DNA of 45,942 nt from Hyphomicrobiales bacterium (lineage in GTDB: Bacteria > Pseudomonadota > Alphaproteobacteria > Rhizobiales > Beijerinckiaceae): positions 1 through 45,942 of the forward strand of contig CAKNFP010000005.1 in NCBI GenBank assembly GCA_930633525.1, written 5' to 3'. The notes under the pieces are model-generated. The model was given only the letters and a program-made list of their open reading frames with translations, was not told the origin of the DNA and ran no database searches. Positions 15,691 to 24,469 of the stretch are shown piece after piece. Position 1 is the stretch's first letter, and each line of letters opens with the position of its first letter. A program made the position numbers and the translations under genes.

Positions 15691-16809
15691 TTAAAGCGAG
15701 AAGGGCAATTTTATCACAAAACTCAGGATGTAGATGATTCCGACAACACTTGTCAGGCTGCCGAGCAGCCCGTTCAGCACGTGTTCTGGCACATAAAGCT
15801 GAGTTTTCGATGCGCACCATGAGCCGAACAGACCGCCGGCCGCGGTGAAAAAGCCCCACGACCACTCAGGACTGATAGCTTCGATGCCAATGGCAGGCAG
15901 AACAAGTACGAACGTCAGGATTCCGACAAAGGACAGAACAATGGAGTACGGAATTGTGGCAGCCACCATGACGTAAAGCGGAAGACGATAAGCAATTGCA
16001 AAGATCGGAACCAGCAGAAATCCACCGCCTACGCCCAATGCTGAGGAAAAGACACCGACGCCGGCTCCGATAGCAAACAGTTGCAGGTTTGGTAGTGTAC
16101 GATGATGCCGGCCGAACTTGATTGAAATGGAGCGCCAGTTTTTTTCTGTCGTCGTGATTTCGAACCGCATCGTTGATGGACTACTGTCTTCGGCGAAATC
16201 ACGCCCCATGGAACGGCCAAATCGCGAATAGTCGCGTGCTGCCTTCCAGCATAGTTGGAGGCCGAATGCCGCCAGGGCGATCCCGAGCGTTAGCCGAAAC
16301 GGGTCAGCATGCATGAGTACGGTAGCACGGAAAAGCGGCCCGACAATTGCTCCGGCTACTCCACCGAGGCAGACAGCCAACGCTAGGTCAAGATTCCATT
16401 GGCCACTGCGCCGGTAGCCAAGAAGCGCACCGGCCGGGTTGACGAATGTGAGAACAAGCATGGTCGGACTGACGTGTGGATTGCTGAACTGAAGAACGGA
16501 TGTGCTGTAGGGCAGCGCGAAGATGCCTGCCGCCTGCCCGACCAACGCCATTGTGTACCCCGTCCAGATTCCCATCCAGACCAGGTGCCAGATGGCGATA
16601 GATACGCCTGCTATCGCATATGGGCGATCGCCGTTAGGGATGAAGCCATACTGAAGCCACGCCGCGCCAAAGCCTAAGGCTGTAACCACTACGATCATCG
16701 GCAATTGCTCAATGAAAAATTCGCCAATAAGGGCACGGAATTTCAATGCGCGGCCCGCCGGCGCCAGTACGGCTGTCTCGGGGCGGCCTCGACGCCTTGC
16801 TTTAGCCAT
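15691..16809 (-). CDS. TauE/SafE (TSUP) family membrane permease 1
   Basis: A 372-residue integral membrane protein of the TSUP family, which exports or imports small organic or sulfur oxyanions. An Arg-rich N-terminus is followed by hydrophobic segments. The repeated signatures are AGIFALPYSTSVLQF with FVNPAGALLGYR in the first half, and GVGVFSSALGVGGGFLLVP in the second. A hydrophilic loop of about 50 residues (DFAEDSSPSTMRFEITTTEK) separates the halves. Both termini look intact. It lies downstream of the ABC/amidase operon on the same strand but behind a 367-bp gap, so it probably has its own promoter. The substrate is unknown. Confidence 0.88.
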   Translation of the reverse strand: MAKARRRGRPETAVLAPAGRALKFRALIGEFFIEQLPMIVVVTALGFGAAWLQYGFIPNGDRPYAIAGVSIAIWHLVWMGIWTGYTMALVGQAAGIFALPYSTSVLQFSNPHVSPTMLVLTFVNPAGALLGYRRSGQWNLDLALAVCLGGVAGAIVGPLFRATVLMHADPFRLTLGIALAAFGLQLCWKAARDYSRFGRSMGRDFAEDSSPSTMRFEITTTEKNWRSISIKFGRHHRTLPNLQLFAIGAGVGVFSSALGVGGGFLLVPIFAIAYRLPLYVMVAATIPYSIVLSFVGILTFVLVLPAIGIEAISPEWSWGFFTAAGGLFGSWCASKTQLYVPEHVLNGLLGSLTSVVGIIYILSFVIKLPFSL

Positions 16810-17176
16810 GACGGGTTACCAGAGCGGTGAGAAGTGATATCGTTACGATGGCAAAATCAGGCCGCGGGCAGTGAAGCTCAGCATACTCACTGTCAGCATA
16901 CGTAACTCGCAATGTGGAACCGGAACAGTAGCTTCGCGGCCGCGGTCTGCCGCCGGCCCAAGGGACTGGCACAAACCTACTCCTGCCAGCTCTGAATTCA
17001 CGATCACTCCGACAGGCATGAATATTTGAGCTCGCTTTTTGTGCTACGCTGCTAATGCTAGCTGGTATACAATAATTTAACATTTGAGCTTTCAGCCGCC
17101 GCCTGCGGCAAAGTCGCCGCTAGGTAAGCGAATTGTTGTTCGAAAGTGAGAAGCAATCATCACGCCTTCGATTGCA
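16810..17176. promoter_or_regulatory. Regulatory gap between amidase and TSUP permease
   Basis: 367 bp without a convincing gene. A near-palindrome TGGTATACAA (17063-17072) resembles operators of FCD-type GntR regulators, and an AT-rich run (ATACAATAATTTAACATTTG) follows. This fits control by a GntR protein, and a truncated GntR gene lies at 22556. The link is speculative. Confidence 0.3.
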
Positions 17177-18574
17177 CTAAGCCATTGGCAAAGCCGTTCT
17201 CTGGATCACATTTTCCAAAGCGGCGCCTATTCGAAATAAATCGACTTCGCAATATGGCTTTGCAACTGCCTGCAAGCCGACGGGAAGACCTGCCGACGTG
17301 AAACCTGCGGGGATCGATGCAGCGGGCTGCCCCGTGAGGTTGAAAGGATATGTGTAGGCCACCCATCCCGTGAGATTGTTGTCGCCGTACTCCGGCGGCA
17401 CGTTCAGTCCTACGTCAAACGGCGGGACTGGCAACGTCGGGGTAAGCAGTACATCAATTGTCTTGAACAATTGGCGGATCTTATCGAAAAAGATGAATCG
17501 ATCAAATACGTTTGCGTAGTAGGTTTTTAGATCTTGCTCTAGCCCGCGGATCAACACTTTGGCCACCGCAGAATCCAATTTGTCAACAGAGGTTCTGAGA
17601 GCATCTGCGAGGCGCGTGCCGACGCCAGCAAAAAACTCCGCTTCCCAAATTCCTATTGGATCATTGCCTAGCGGAGCATCCAGTAATACTAACTCGCATC
17701 CCATCCCCTCTAATCGTCGTACAGCATTTTCAACAATAGATAAGACGTCACTTGTGGGGTTTGCGTAACCAAGGGTAGGACTCCAGCCAAGCCGCAATTT
17801 AGAAACTGGGACGTCGCAAGCCGCGACAAAGTTCGGAACTTCGGCGGCCACGGAAAAAGGATCTCGATCGTCGTATCCACTAATCGCGGACAATAACAGC
17901 GCTGCATCTCGTACGCTGCGAGCTAATAGGCCAATATGGGCCAAGCTTGGCGTTGCGGTTGGTGGGTAAATCGGTACTCGGCCAAACTGCGGCTTGATCC
18001 CAAAGAGATTTGTGAATGAGCTAGGAACACGTATCGATCCACCACCATCTGTACCGATCGCGAATGGAGTAACGCCGCTCGCAACACTAGCTGCTGCTCC
18101 GCAACTCGATCCTCCTGGGGTTTTGTTCAAGTTCCAAGGATTCCGAGTGATCCCCGTTAGTGGCGAATCACCCACTGCTTTGCACCCGAATTCACTGGTT
18201 GTCGTTTTACCAATAAGACAAGCCCCCGCAGCTCGCAGTCGCTCGACAACGGGGGCATCGACGGTGGCAATGTTGTCCATCATCAGTTGGGAACCGAACA
18301 TCTCCTTAACACCAGCGACTGGCAACAAATCTTTGACGGAAATGGGCAACCCGTGGAGTAGGCCCACTCTTTCTCCCGACATAACCGCTTGTTCTGCAAG
18401 CCGCGCTGAGCATCTAGCTCTCTCTGCGGTTACCGTCGCAAAGCAATTCAGTCGCGGCTCGACCAATTGCAGACGCTGAAGCGACGCCTCGACAACCTCC
18501 ACCGGCGAGAGTTGCTTGATCTTAATTGCTTTGCTGACTTCAATCGCCGACGAAAATGCAAGATCAATCGTCAT
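17177..18574 (-). CDS. Amidase-signature hydrolase 1
   Basis: A 465-residue amidase-signature enzyme that hydrolyses C-N bonds of amides, ureas or related compounds in the cytoplasm. The Ser-cisSer-Lys triad is visible: K81 (GLPISVKDLLP), cis-S156 (TPGGSSCGAAA) and nucleophile S180 (GTDGGGSIRVPSS). The length is normal for the family. ATG 18574 follows the MBL gene by 45 bp, and it is the last gene of the ABC operon. The substrate cannot be predicted; sequence resembles the broad GatA/AtzE-like group. There is no tRNA-amidotransferase context (no gatB or gatC), so a catabolic role is likely. Confidence 0.93.
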   Translation of the reverse strand: MTIDLAFSSAIEVSKAIKIKQLSPVEVVEASLQRLQLVEPRLNCFATVTAERARCSARLAEQAVMSGERVGLLHGLPISVKDLLPVAGVKEMFGSQLMMDNIATVDAPVVERLRAAGACLIGKTTTSEFGCKAVGDSPLTGITRNPWNLNKTPGGSSCGAAASVASGVTPFAIGTDGGGSIRVPSSFTNLFGIKPQFGRVPIYPPTATPSLAHIGLLARSVRDAALLLSAISGYDDRDPFSVAAEVPNFVAACDVPVSKLRLGWSPTLGYANPTSDVLSIVENAVRRLEGMGCELVLLDAPLGNDPIGIWEAEFFAGVGTRLADALRTSVDKLDSAVAKVLIRGLEQDLKTYYANVFDRFIFFDKIRQLFKTIDVLLTPTLPVPPFDVGLNVPPEYGDNNLTGWVAYTYPFNLTGQPAASIPAGFTSAGLPVGLQAVAKPYCEVDLFRIGAALENVIQRTALPMA

Positions 18575-18619
18575 CGTAGCGAGCGGCCCACAAGACTCAG
18601 ACCCTCCGTCAGCGAACGT

Positions 18620-19471
18620 TCAGAGCTCAACTTCAAACCCATCAAAGGTGAGTTTTACGTTGGCTTGCGCTAATTCCCTGGCTAGGCGAGCAAATTCTTC
18701 TTCCCACGTTGCCAGGATATGATGCACGAATACTTGTTCGAGCTTGTGTTCTTGAGCAAATCTGATGAGCTCCGAAGGCGAAAAGTGTGCGCCTTCGACG
18801 AAGATGGTATCGGCGCCATCTACAAGGTGATCGATCTCTTCGAAGCTGGCGAGATCGCTCGAATATAGGCATTTGCGACCCAGAGTCTCAATCATAATCG
18901 TATAACTTGAAAGCACTGCGTCGGTATTCTGAAGCTCAGGGTAGAATTCACGAATATGAGCGTTCGGATATGCTACAAGTTTAAAGTTTTCATCGCTGTG
19001 AAATTCACCCTCCCCATAAGGAAGTACACTTACACTGTACTTTGCGAAAACCTCTGGCCTCATATAAAGGGCCGAGAGATATTGCGTCATCGTTTCTTCC
19101 ACCCCCGCGGGAACATAAATGTTCAGCCACGGATTTACATTGTTCAATTCATTCCGGTGTGGATGTCGGAGGTTATCTTTGATAAACCCATCGTTACGGT
19201 CTAAAAACACCCTCGGAGGTTTATTGTCGAATAAAACATGCTTTAGGTGAGCCAATTGCCCAACCCCCGTAACATGATCGGCGTGCATATGGGTGATGAC
19301 GACCGTATCTACCGATACAATGTCTACACCGTGGTGGTAGAGTAGTTCGCTCGCGGGCTGAGCGCAATCGATTAGGAGAGTTCTCGCCCCTTCCAGGATT
19401 GCCAATGACGTGTTGAATCGACCCTTCGCTGGTAATGCCGCGCCTGAACCCAACATCAGAGCTTTCGCCAT
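18620..19471 (-). CDS. Metallo-beta-lactamase-fold hydrolase
   Basis: A 283-residue MBL-fold protein. The zinc motif is THMHADHVTG (HMHADH at residues 61-66), with later metal ligands likely in LVAYPNAHIREF, LYSSDLASFEE and VHHILATWEEE. This pattern is like the RNase Z/PhnP/arylsulfatase-like branch, which acts on ester or phosphodiester bonds. ATG 19471 has AGAAAGGTCT upstream; the longer frame to 19510 is less likely. It is the fourth gene of the operon, 44 bp after the binding protein and 45 bp before the amidase. It is probably a pathway hydrolase; the bond cleaved is unknown. Confidence 0.85.
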   Translation of the reverse strand: MAKALMLGSGAALPAKGRFNTSLAILEGARTLLIDCAQPASELLYHHGVDIVSVDTVVITHMHADHVTGVGQLAHLKHVLFDNKPPRVFLDRNDGFIKDNLRHPHRNELNNVNPWLNIYVPAGVEETMTQYLSALYMRPEVFAKYSVSVLPYGEGEFHSDENFKLVAYPNAHIREFYPELQNTDAVLSSYTIMIETLGRKCLYSSDLASFEEIDHLVDGADTIFVEGAHFSPSELIRFAQEHKLEQVFVHHILATWEEEFARLARELAQANVKLTFDGFEVEL

Positions 19472-19515
19472 AATCAGAGACCTTTCTCTTGTCCAACAAT
19501 AATGTGTCAACGTTG

Positions 19516-20649
19516 TTATTTTATGTAGAGATTTTCTACCGGCTTGATGTCGGAGAGGGACGGATGCTTTCCCTCACGAATCTCTCTCTGTGCCCTCAAG
19601 ATAAAGCTGTCATCCACCATCGCAGCAACATCAACTTTTTCTGTGATAAGATTGCGCGTATACAAGTAGTCCATGACCCGTTGCATTTCCTTGATTTCAC
19701 CTGGAAGTAGCTCGAAGGTCATGTCGTTGATATTTTTGTGAGGAGCTCGCAAATATCGATCCCCTTCAGGGCCAGCCTTGACGTATTCTACTGGGAATCC
19801 TGACGTCTCGGCAAACCATTCGTTCGCTTGTTCGATGTTATTGGAGGTCCACCAAACAGCCATGATCCATGCTTTTAGAAATCGAACTGCACCTTCTTCG
19901 CCATACTTCGCAAGCCAAGGCCCCGAGAGGCCTTGAATCCCGAGCCCGTCGCCTTGCTTGGCTGCCCACAGTACTCTCGCTGCACCAGTGTCAACCAATT
20001 TTTTGAACATTGGGTGCCAAGTTGTAACGGCGTCGACTTGCCCACTAGCTAGAGCTAGCGGCTGATCAGAAAGATCTTGATTGATCAGCTTAAGGTCTTT
20101 GAAAGGGTCTTTGATCCCCGCGTCAATGAGCTTGAGCATCGAGCTCATAAACGTTCCCGTCACGAATGGCCCGGAAAGCCTTGCGCCGCGCAAACTAGCT
20201 AGATCCTTTCCTGGAAAATCGGGGCGCACTAGTATCCCAAAGACCCAGTCCGTAGTACGATGCAGAATCTTCGTTCCCGGTACGCGCGCCGCCATGCGAA
20301 TAACGGGAGAATCCGCCCCGAACGCATTATCGATTAGACCACCCAATAGTGCCTCTCCAAGCGGCGGCGCATAGCTAAATCCGCGGCATTTTGCATCAAA
20401 CCCGTTAAGCTCAAAGATGTTCGTCCGGCAAAGAACATCATAGATCTCACCTCCCGGTGTCCACGTCGTTATGCTTCCGACAGTAATAGGAGTCTTCTGC
20501 TGCGCTCGCGCTCCACTGAACGAAGTCGACACGAGAACACCGACACTTAGAGCCAAGGTGATGCCAGTGACGGTGAGGCGCGACCTATTACAAGGAGCCT
20601 CAAAAGGCTTATTCATACGTTTCTTAAGTGCCCGCCGTATTATAGTCAT
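19516..20649 (-). CDS. ABC transporter periplasmic binding protein (SsuA/TauA/NMT1-like)
   Basis: A 377-residue exported binding protein. A long basic N-terminus and hydrophobic core (LTVTGITLALSVGVLVST) end in a signal-peptidase-type site near SGARA|QQK (about residue 49). The mature part has the NMT1/SsuA fold features: TWTPGGEIYDVL, GLIDNAFGADSPVIRMAA, FPGKDLASLRGARLSGPFVTGT, ASGQVDAVTTWHPMF. The Shine-Dalgarno GGAGGAG lies 4 nt before ATG 20649. Relatives bind aliphatic sulfonates, taurine, nitrate or pyrimidine-like compounds. It is third in the operon after ATPase and permease. Confidence 0.9.
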   Translation of the reverse strand: MTIIRRALKKRMNKPFEAPCNRSRLTVTGITLALSVGVLVSTSFSGARAQQKTPITVGSITTWTPGGEIYDVLCRTNIFELNGFDAKCRGFSYAPPLGEALLGGLIDNAFGADSPVIRMAARVPGTKILHRTTDWVFGILVRPDFPGKDLASLRGARLSGPFVTGTFMSSMLKLIDAGIKDPFKDLKLINQDLSDQPLALASGQVDAVTTWHPMFKKLVDTGAARVLWAAKQGDGLGIQGLSGPWLAKYGEEGAVRFLKAWIMAVWWTSNNIEQANEWFAETSGFPVEYVKAGPEGDRYLRAPHKNINDMTFELLPGEIKEMQRVMDYLYTRNLITEKVDVAAMVDDSFILRAQREIREGKHPSLSDIKPVENLYIK

Positions 20650-20701
20650 CGTCTCCTCCCTGTATTTTTCTTTACTTCACGACTTGGCGATTTGCGTAAG
20701 T

Positions 20702-21535
20702 CTATTTTGCATGCCATGGGGTAAGCCGCTGCTCGAGATAGAGCATGGACTGGTTCATTGCGAACCCAACCAATCCAATAATGACCATGCCTCCTATGAT
20801 TCGGTCGGTCTCCATTAGATTTCGAGCGAGTTGGATCATGTAACCGAGGCCAGACGTTGCTGCGATCATCTCGGCCGCGATCACGCACATCCATCCAAAT
20901 CCGAGACCTATTCGCATTCCTGTCAGAATGTGCGGAAGCGCCGACGGAAGAAGAACGGCGCGAAAAAAGAGCCACCGTTTCGCGCCAAAACACTCAGCTG
21001 CCTGAACGTGGACGCGATCTACCGAGCAAAATCCTGCATATGCATTCGTAAAAAGTGGAAAGACCGAGCCGAGAAAGATAATGAACCACGCAGGTTTATT
21101 GCCGAGGCCGAACCACAAGATAGCCATCGGAATCCAGGCAATCACGGAAATCGGCCGGATGACTTCAACAATCGGCATAACATAGTAAGATAGCCCTTCA
21201 AGTCTCGCTAACAGCGCCGCAAGCGTGATGCCAACTACTGTCGCTATCACGAATCCAATCGATACGCGCAAAATGCTTGCGCTAATGTCGCCCCACAGCG
21301 ATCCAAATTCTGCTAGCTGCTTGATTCCAGCAAGCACTTTGGTTGGCGGAGGGAAAAATTGAGGGTTTATCAAATTCATGCGTGCTGCAAATTCCCAAAG
21401 CACCAACAGAAACAGCAGGAGCGCAAACCGACGAATGCTTAAAAAGCCGGCGCCGACACGTCGGATGATACGGTCGCTAACCGAGGGGTTAGACGAGAGA
21501 CTCGCGGAGTGCCTATTGTCCAAGAATGCTGCCAA
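20702..21535 (-). CDS. ABC transporter permease (SsuC/TauC-like)
   Basis: A 277-residue inner-membrane permease with about six hydrophobic segments and the EAA loop near AAECFGAKRWLFFRAVLLPSALPHILTGMR. The N-terminal segment (FALLLFLLVLWEFAARMNL...FFPPPTKVL) is typical of the sulfonate/nitrate/taurine group. The frame starts with TTG at 21535 and overlaps the upstream ATPase by 23 bp, implying translational coupling. It is 52 bp from the binding-protein gene. Substrate is not determinable from this subunit. Confidence 0.92.
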   Translation of the reverse strand: MAAFLDNRHSASLSSNPSVSDRIIRRVGAGFLSIRRFALLLFLLVLWEFAARMNLINPQFFPPPTKVLAGIKQLAEFGSLWGDISASILRVSIGFVIATVVGITLAALLARLEGLSYYVMPIVEVIRPISVIAWIPMAILWFGLGNKPAWFIIFLGSVFPLFTNAYAGFCSVDRVHVQAAECFGAKRWLFFRAVLLPSALPHILTGMRIGLGFGWMCVIAAEMIAATSGLGYMIQLARNLMETDRIIGGMVIIGLVGFAMNQSMLYLEQRLTPWHAK

Positions 21536-22298
21536 TTTCTTTCCTCAACGAATGGGTTAGGTGTTCTTTGTAGGCAAGGAACTTTTGGCTAGTAGATCTC
21601 ATTTCCGGATCGCGTGGGCGCGGAAGCTCTATGTCCACTACTTCCTTAATAGTTCCTGGCCTCGCGGTCATGACGAAAACACGGTCCGCTAAGAAAATCG
21701 CTTCATCGATACTGTGAGTGATGAGCACGACCGTTTTTCTCCTTTGCTCCCAAATCCGCAGTATTTCTTCTTGCATTTGGTCTCTGGTTAGTGAGTCAAG
21801 CGCACCGAATGGCTCGTCCATCAGCACGACGTCCGGATCGGCAGCCAGCGCACGTGCAATTCCTACACGCTGCTTCATTCCGCCTGAGATGTGCTTGGGA
21901 TAACGATTCTCGAAGCCCGCGAGGCCAACGAGTGAAATGTAGTCACGAACAATGCTGTTACGATCAGAACGCGCAAGTCCTTTTGCGCGCAAACCGAATT
22001 CAATGTTTTCACGAACCGTAAACCATGGGAAAAGACCGTACTCTTGAAAGATTACTATGCGCTCTGGTCCAGGTCCGCTAATCGGATGCCCCTTGTAAAG
22101 TACTTCGCCATTTGTTGGAAAAGTGAATCCAGCAATCATGTGAAGGAGTGTCGTTTTCCCACACCCAGAGGGCCCAATGATGCAGATAAATTCGCCGCTG
22201 TTTATGGACAAGGAGATGTTGTGCAAGGCTATAACCTTCGATCGGTTGAGCCCGCCCGGAAACACCTTCGAGATATCTCTCACGTTTATCGAATTCAC
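21513..22298 (-). CDS. ABC transporter ATPase (SsuB/TauB-like)
   Basis: ATP-binding subunit of about 261 residues. Walker A is GPSGCGKTTLL, the signature is ISGGMKQRVGIARAL, Walker B is VVLMDEPFGALD, and the H-loop is VVLITHSIDEA. It energises the permease encoded next. I prefer GTG at 22298 (NSINVRDISKVFPGG), with AAGGGCGAG upstream; the frame is open to a TTG at 22328. It is the first gene of an operon: ATPase, permease, binding protein, MBL hydrolase, amidase. A divergent, truncated GntR gene lies upstream. Confidence 0.93.
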   Translation of the reverse strand: MNSINVRDISKVFPGGLNRSKVIALHNISLSINSGEFICIIGPSGCGKTTLLHMIAGFTFPTNGEVLYKGHPISGPGPERIVIFQEYGLFPWFTVRENIEFGLRAKGLARSDRNSIVRDYISLVGLAGFENRYPKHISGGMKQRVGIARALAADPDVVLMDEPFGALDSLTRDQMQEEILRIWEQRRKTVVLITHSIDEAIFLADRVFVMTARPGTIKEVVDIELPRPRDPEMRSTSQKFLAYKEHLTHSLRKEIGSILGQ

Positions 22299-22555
22299 GT
22301 CTCGCCCTTCATCAAAACGAACGTTCAATCTATTCGACTAAACAGGACGAATAGACATGGTTTTAACAACTGCCAATAGGGTTTGTGTGGCTCTGTTGCA
22401 AAGTATCTTGCAATCGCCGATATCGTGCTTTTACCGGCAGTTCCTCTCATCGCTATTTATTGAATTCAGAAGTCTGAACGCAGAGTACACAACCCTTCGC
22501 GCTTGTCAAGCTCCTTCCATATTGCCCTGATATTGCCGCTTTGGGTATTTTCGAG
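22299..22555. promoter_or_regulatory. Divergent promoter region with IS6-like end remnant
   Basis: This separates the ABC operon from the truncated GntR gene. GGCTCTGTTGCAAAG at 22389-22403 matches the terminal repeat of IS6-family elements such as IS6100, but no IS6 transposase is present. The rest holds AT-rich promoter-like DNA; no clear operator was seen. Confidence 0.4.
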
Positions 22556-22656
22556 ATGGAGACAGAATTGGAATCGTTGACGGCACCAAGAAGCCTTGTA
22601 GATCAAGCTTATGAAGTCATTTTACATGCCCTTTCCAACGGCACTTTCGAACCGGT
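22556..22656 (+). pseudogene. GntR-family regulator, N-terminal fragment
   Basis: About 34 codons (METELESLTAPRSLVDQAYE, then VILHALSNGTFEP) match the start of FCD-type GntR repressors, where the first helix normally leads to PGERLTQ and the helix-turn-helix. Here the frame breaks at CCGGTGAACGG, which looks one G short, and then joins IS91-associated sequence. The DNA-binding and effector domains are gone. It is divergent from the ABC/amidase operon and was probably its regulator, so the operon may now be unregulated. Confidence 0.7.
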
Positions 22657-23049
22657 GAACGGTAGGCTCAGGCGGCAAAGACCGCACGGTGATGCTGTCG
22701 GCGCAGCTTCTGCGGATCCTGCGGGTCTATTGGCGTCTGGCGAAGCCGCAGGTCTGGCTGTTTCCCGGCCGCGACGCGATCGCCCCATGGATGTGCAGGT
22801 CTTGTATTCGGCCTGCCGCTCGGCACGCGCCGCCGCCGGCATCGACAAGCGTGGACGGTCCACACGCTCAGACACAGCTTCGCCACCCATCTGCTGGAGA
22901 ACGGCACCGATATCCGCATCATCCAGGTGCTGCTTGGCCACAACAATCTTTCCTCGACGGCGCGCTACACCAAAGTCTCGAACGGTCTGATCCGGCGCAC
23001 GACAAGCCCGCTCGACCGGCTGAACATCGAGGTGGTGCCGCCCAGTTGA
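22657..23049 (+). pseudogene. IS91-associated tyrosine recombinase, fragment with two frameshifts
   Basis: Fragments in three frames give [20 protein letters not shown], then [20 protein letters not shown], then [17 protein letters not shown] and [20 protein letters not shown], ending at TGA 23047-23049. These are the C-terminal half of the integrase that accompanies many IS91-type elements, including HxxR and the Tyr. Single-base shifts lie near 22787 and 22855. The N-terminal half is missing at the junction with the GntR fragment. Confidence 0.85.
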
Positions 23050-23061
23050 TCGGTTCCGCCC

Positions 23062-23724
23062 ATGTCGGCGAGACTGGAGGTGGCGGATATCTTCCGCCGC
23101 CATGGCGAGGCGTATCGGCAGGTTCATGACGGTCATCTCGGACGCGTCGAGCGCCGCGTGATGAGCGCCATCGAACTGTGCCGGACCGCCGAACTCGGCG
23201 GCCATGTCGATAGCTGCCGCTCCTGCGGGACGATCCGCGTGGCCTATAATTCCTGCCGCAACCGGCATTGCTCCAAGTGCCAGGGCAGGCCTGCCGGGAC
23301 TGGCTCGCCGCGCGGCAGGACGAGCTTCTTCCGGTTGCCTACTTCCACGTGGTGTTCACGCTGCCGGCCGAGATCGCCGCGATCGCTTTCCAGAACAAGG
23401 CAGTGATGTACACGATCCTGTTCAAGGCGGCCGCCGAGACGCTGCGCACCATCGCCGCTGATCCCAAACATCTCGGCGCCCAGATCGGCCTCATCGCGGT
23501 GCTGCACAGTTGGGGTCAAACTCTCACCTACCACCCCCATCTGCATTGTATCGTGCCGGGTGGTGGCATCTCGCCCGACGGCACACGCTGGATCTCGTGC
23601 AGGCCGGGCCTCTTTTTGCCCGTGCGGGTGCTGTCGTGCTTGTTTCGCTGCCGCTTCCTGGAGGAACTGCGAGTGGCCCATAACGCGGGTCACCTGGGCT
23701 TCTTCGGCGACCTTGCCCACCTGG
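23062..23724 (+). pseudogene. IS91-family transposase, 5' part (frameshifted, interrupted)
   Basis: Starts at ATG 23062 (MSARLEVADIFRRHGEAYRQ). It has the zinc-binding N-terminus (CRSCGTIRVAYNSCRNRHCSKC) and the HUH motif HPHLHCIVPGGG. A one-base frameshift near 23285 separates the zinc domain from the rest (RDWLAARQDELLPVAYFHVV). Coding is then cut at 23724 after DLAHL by the 4.36-kb nested element. The last 8 bp, CCACCTGG, are repeated at 28086, where coding resumes in frame. Confidence 0.9.
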
Positions 23725-23730
23725 ACACGT

Positions 23731-24120
23731 TTCTGTAATTGGTCAACGGGTTCTCCGTTCTGAAGTGCTCGTCGTCTGCGGGCTTCACGCTTCTGTTCGT
23801 GGTCGTCGCGATGGACGCCACACTCTGGGCTCTTCGATGGTGGGTTTGAATGCTGCAAGCTTCTGTAATTGGTCAACGGGTTCTCCGTTCTGAAGTGCTC
23901 GTCGTCTGCGGGCTTCACGCTTCTGTTCGTGGTCGTCGCGATGGACGCCACACTCTGGGCTCTTCGATGGTGGGTTTGAATGCTGCAAGCTTCTGTAATT
24001 GGTCAACGGGTTCTCCGTTCTGAAGTGCTCGTCGTCTGCGGGCTTCACGCTTCTGTTCGTGGTCGTCGCGATGGACGCCACACTCTGGGCTCTTCGATGG
24101 TGGGTTTGAATGCTGCAAGC
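23731..24120. repeat. Three tandem copies of a 130-bp unit
   Basis: Units begin with TTCTGTAATTGGTCAACGGG at 23731, 23861 and 23991 and end with TGCTGCAAGC; they look identical. A fourth, single copy lies inverted at 27951-28080. Since 130 is not a multiple of three, successive copies are read in all three frames without stops on the minus strand. I regard that as incidental. Confidence 0.95.
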
Positions 24121-24469
24121 TCGAAAGCGTGATCATTGGGTCACAAGGTGTCCAACGCAGTCATTCTGGCCCACACGCTCTCCGCATTCTCACGACGGGC
24201 GTGATGGGTGATCAGTTCAGCTGTTCATGGCGGCCGGCCTTTCGATGGAGAATTCGGTTTCATCGCTCCACATGCGGTGCAACACCACGGCAAGACGGCG
24301 CGCCAAGGCGACCTTGGCTTTGCGAGCTCCGCGTCGGCGTGCAATGCCGAGGGCCCAGGACTTCAGCCAGTTATCCGCCTTGCAGCGCGTCATCATGACG
24401 TTGGCGGCTTCATAGAGCATGGCGCGCACCATGGCGTCGCCGCACTTGGAGATACGTCCGACCTGCTCC
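23991..24469. repeat. Left arm of 479-bp inverted repeat
   Basis: Covers the third 130-bp unit, about 96 bp of spacer and the 3' end of the IS110 transposase gene. It appears identical to the complement of 27602-28080 where compared. The match ends at ACCTGCTCC on the IS110 side. Confidence 0.92.

Noticed and set aside
22541..22990. 149-codon frame as a single gene
   Set aside because: It is a junction product: GntR start followed by out-of-frame recombinase sequence.
23244..23951. Minus-strand frames across the IS91 relic and 130-bp repeats
   Set aside because: Open only because the repeat lacks stops in the minus-strand frames; no domain, and the plus strand is recognisable IS91.
23731..24120. 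CRISPR array
   Set aside because: The repeat unit is 130 bp with no variable spacers and no cas genes.
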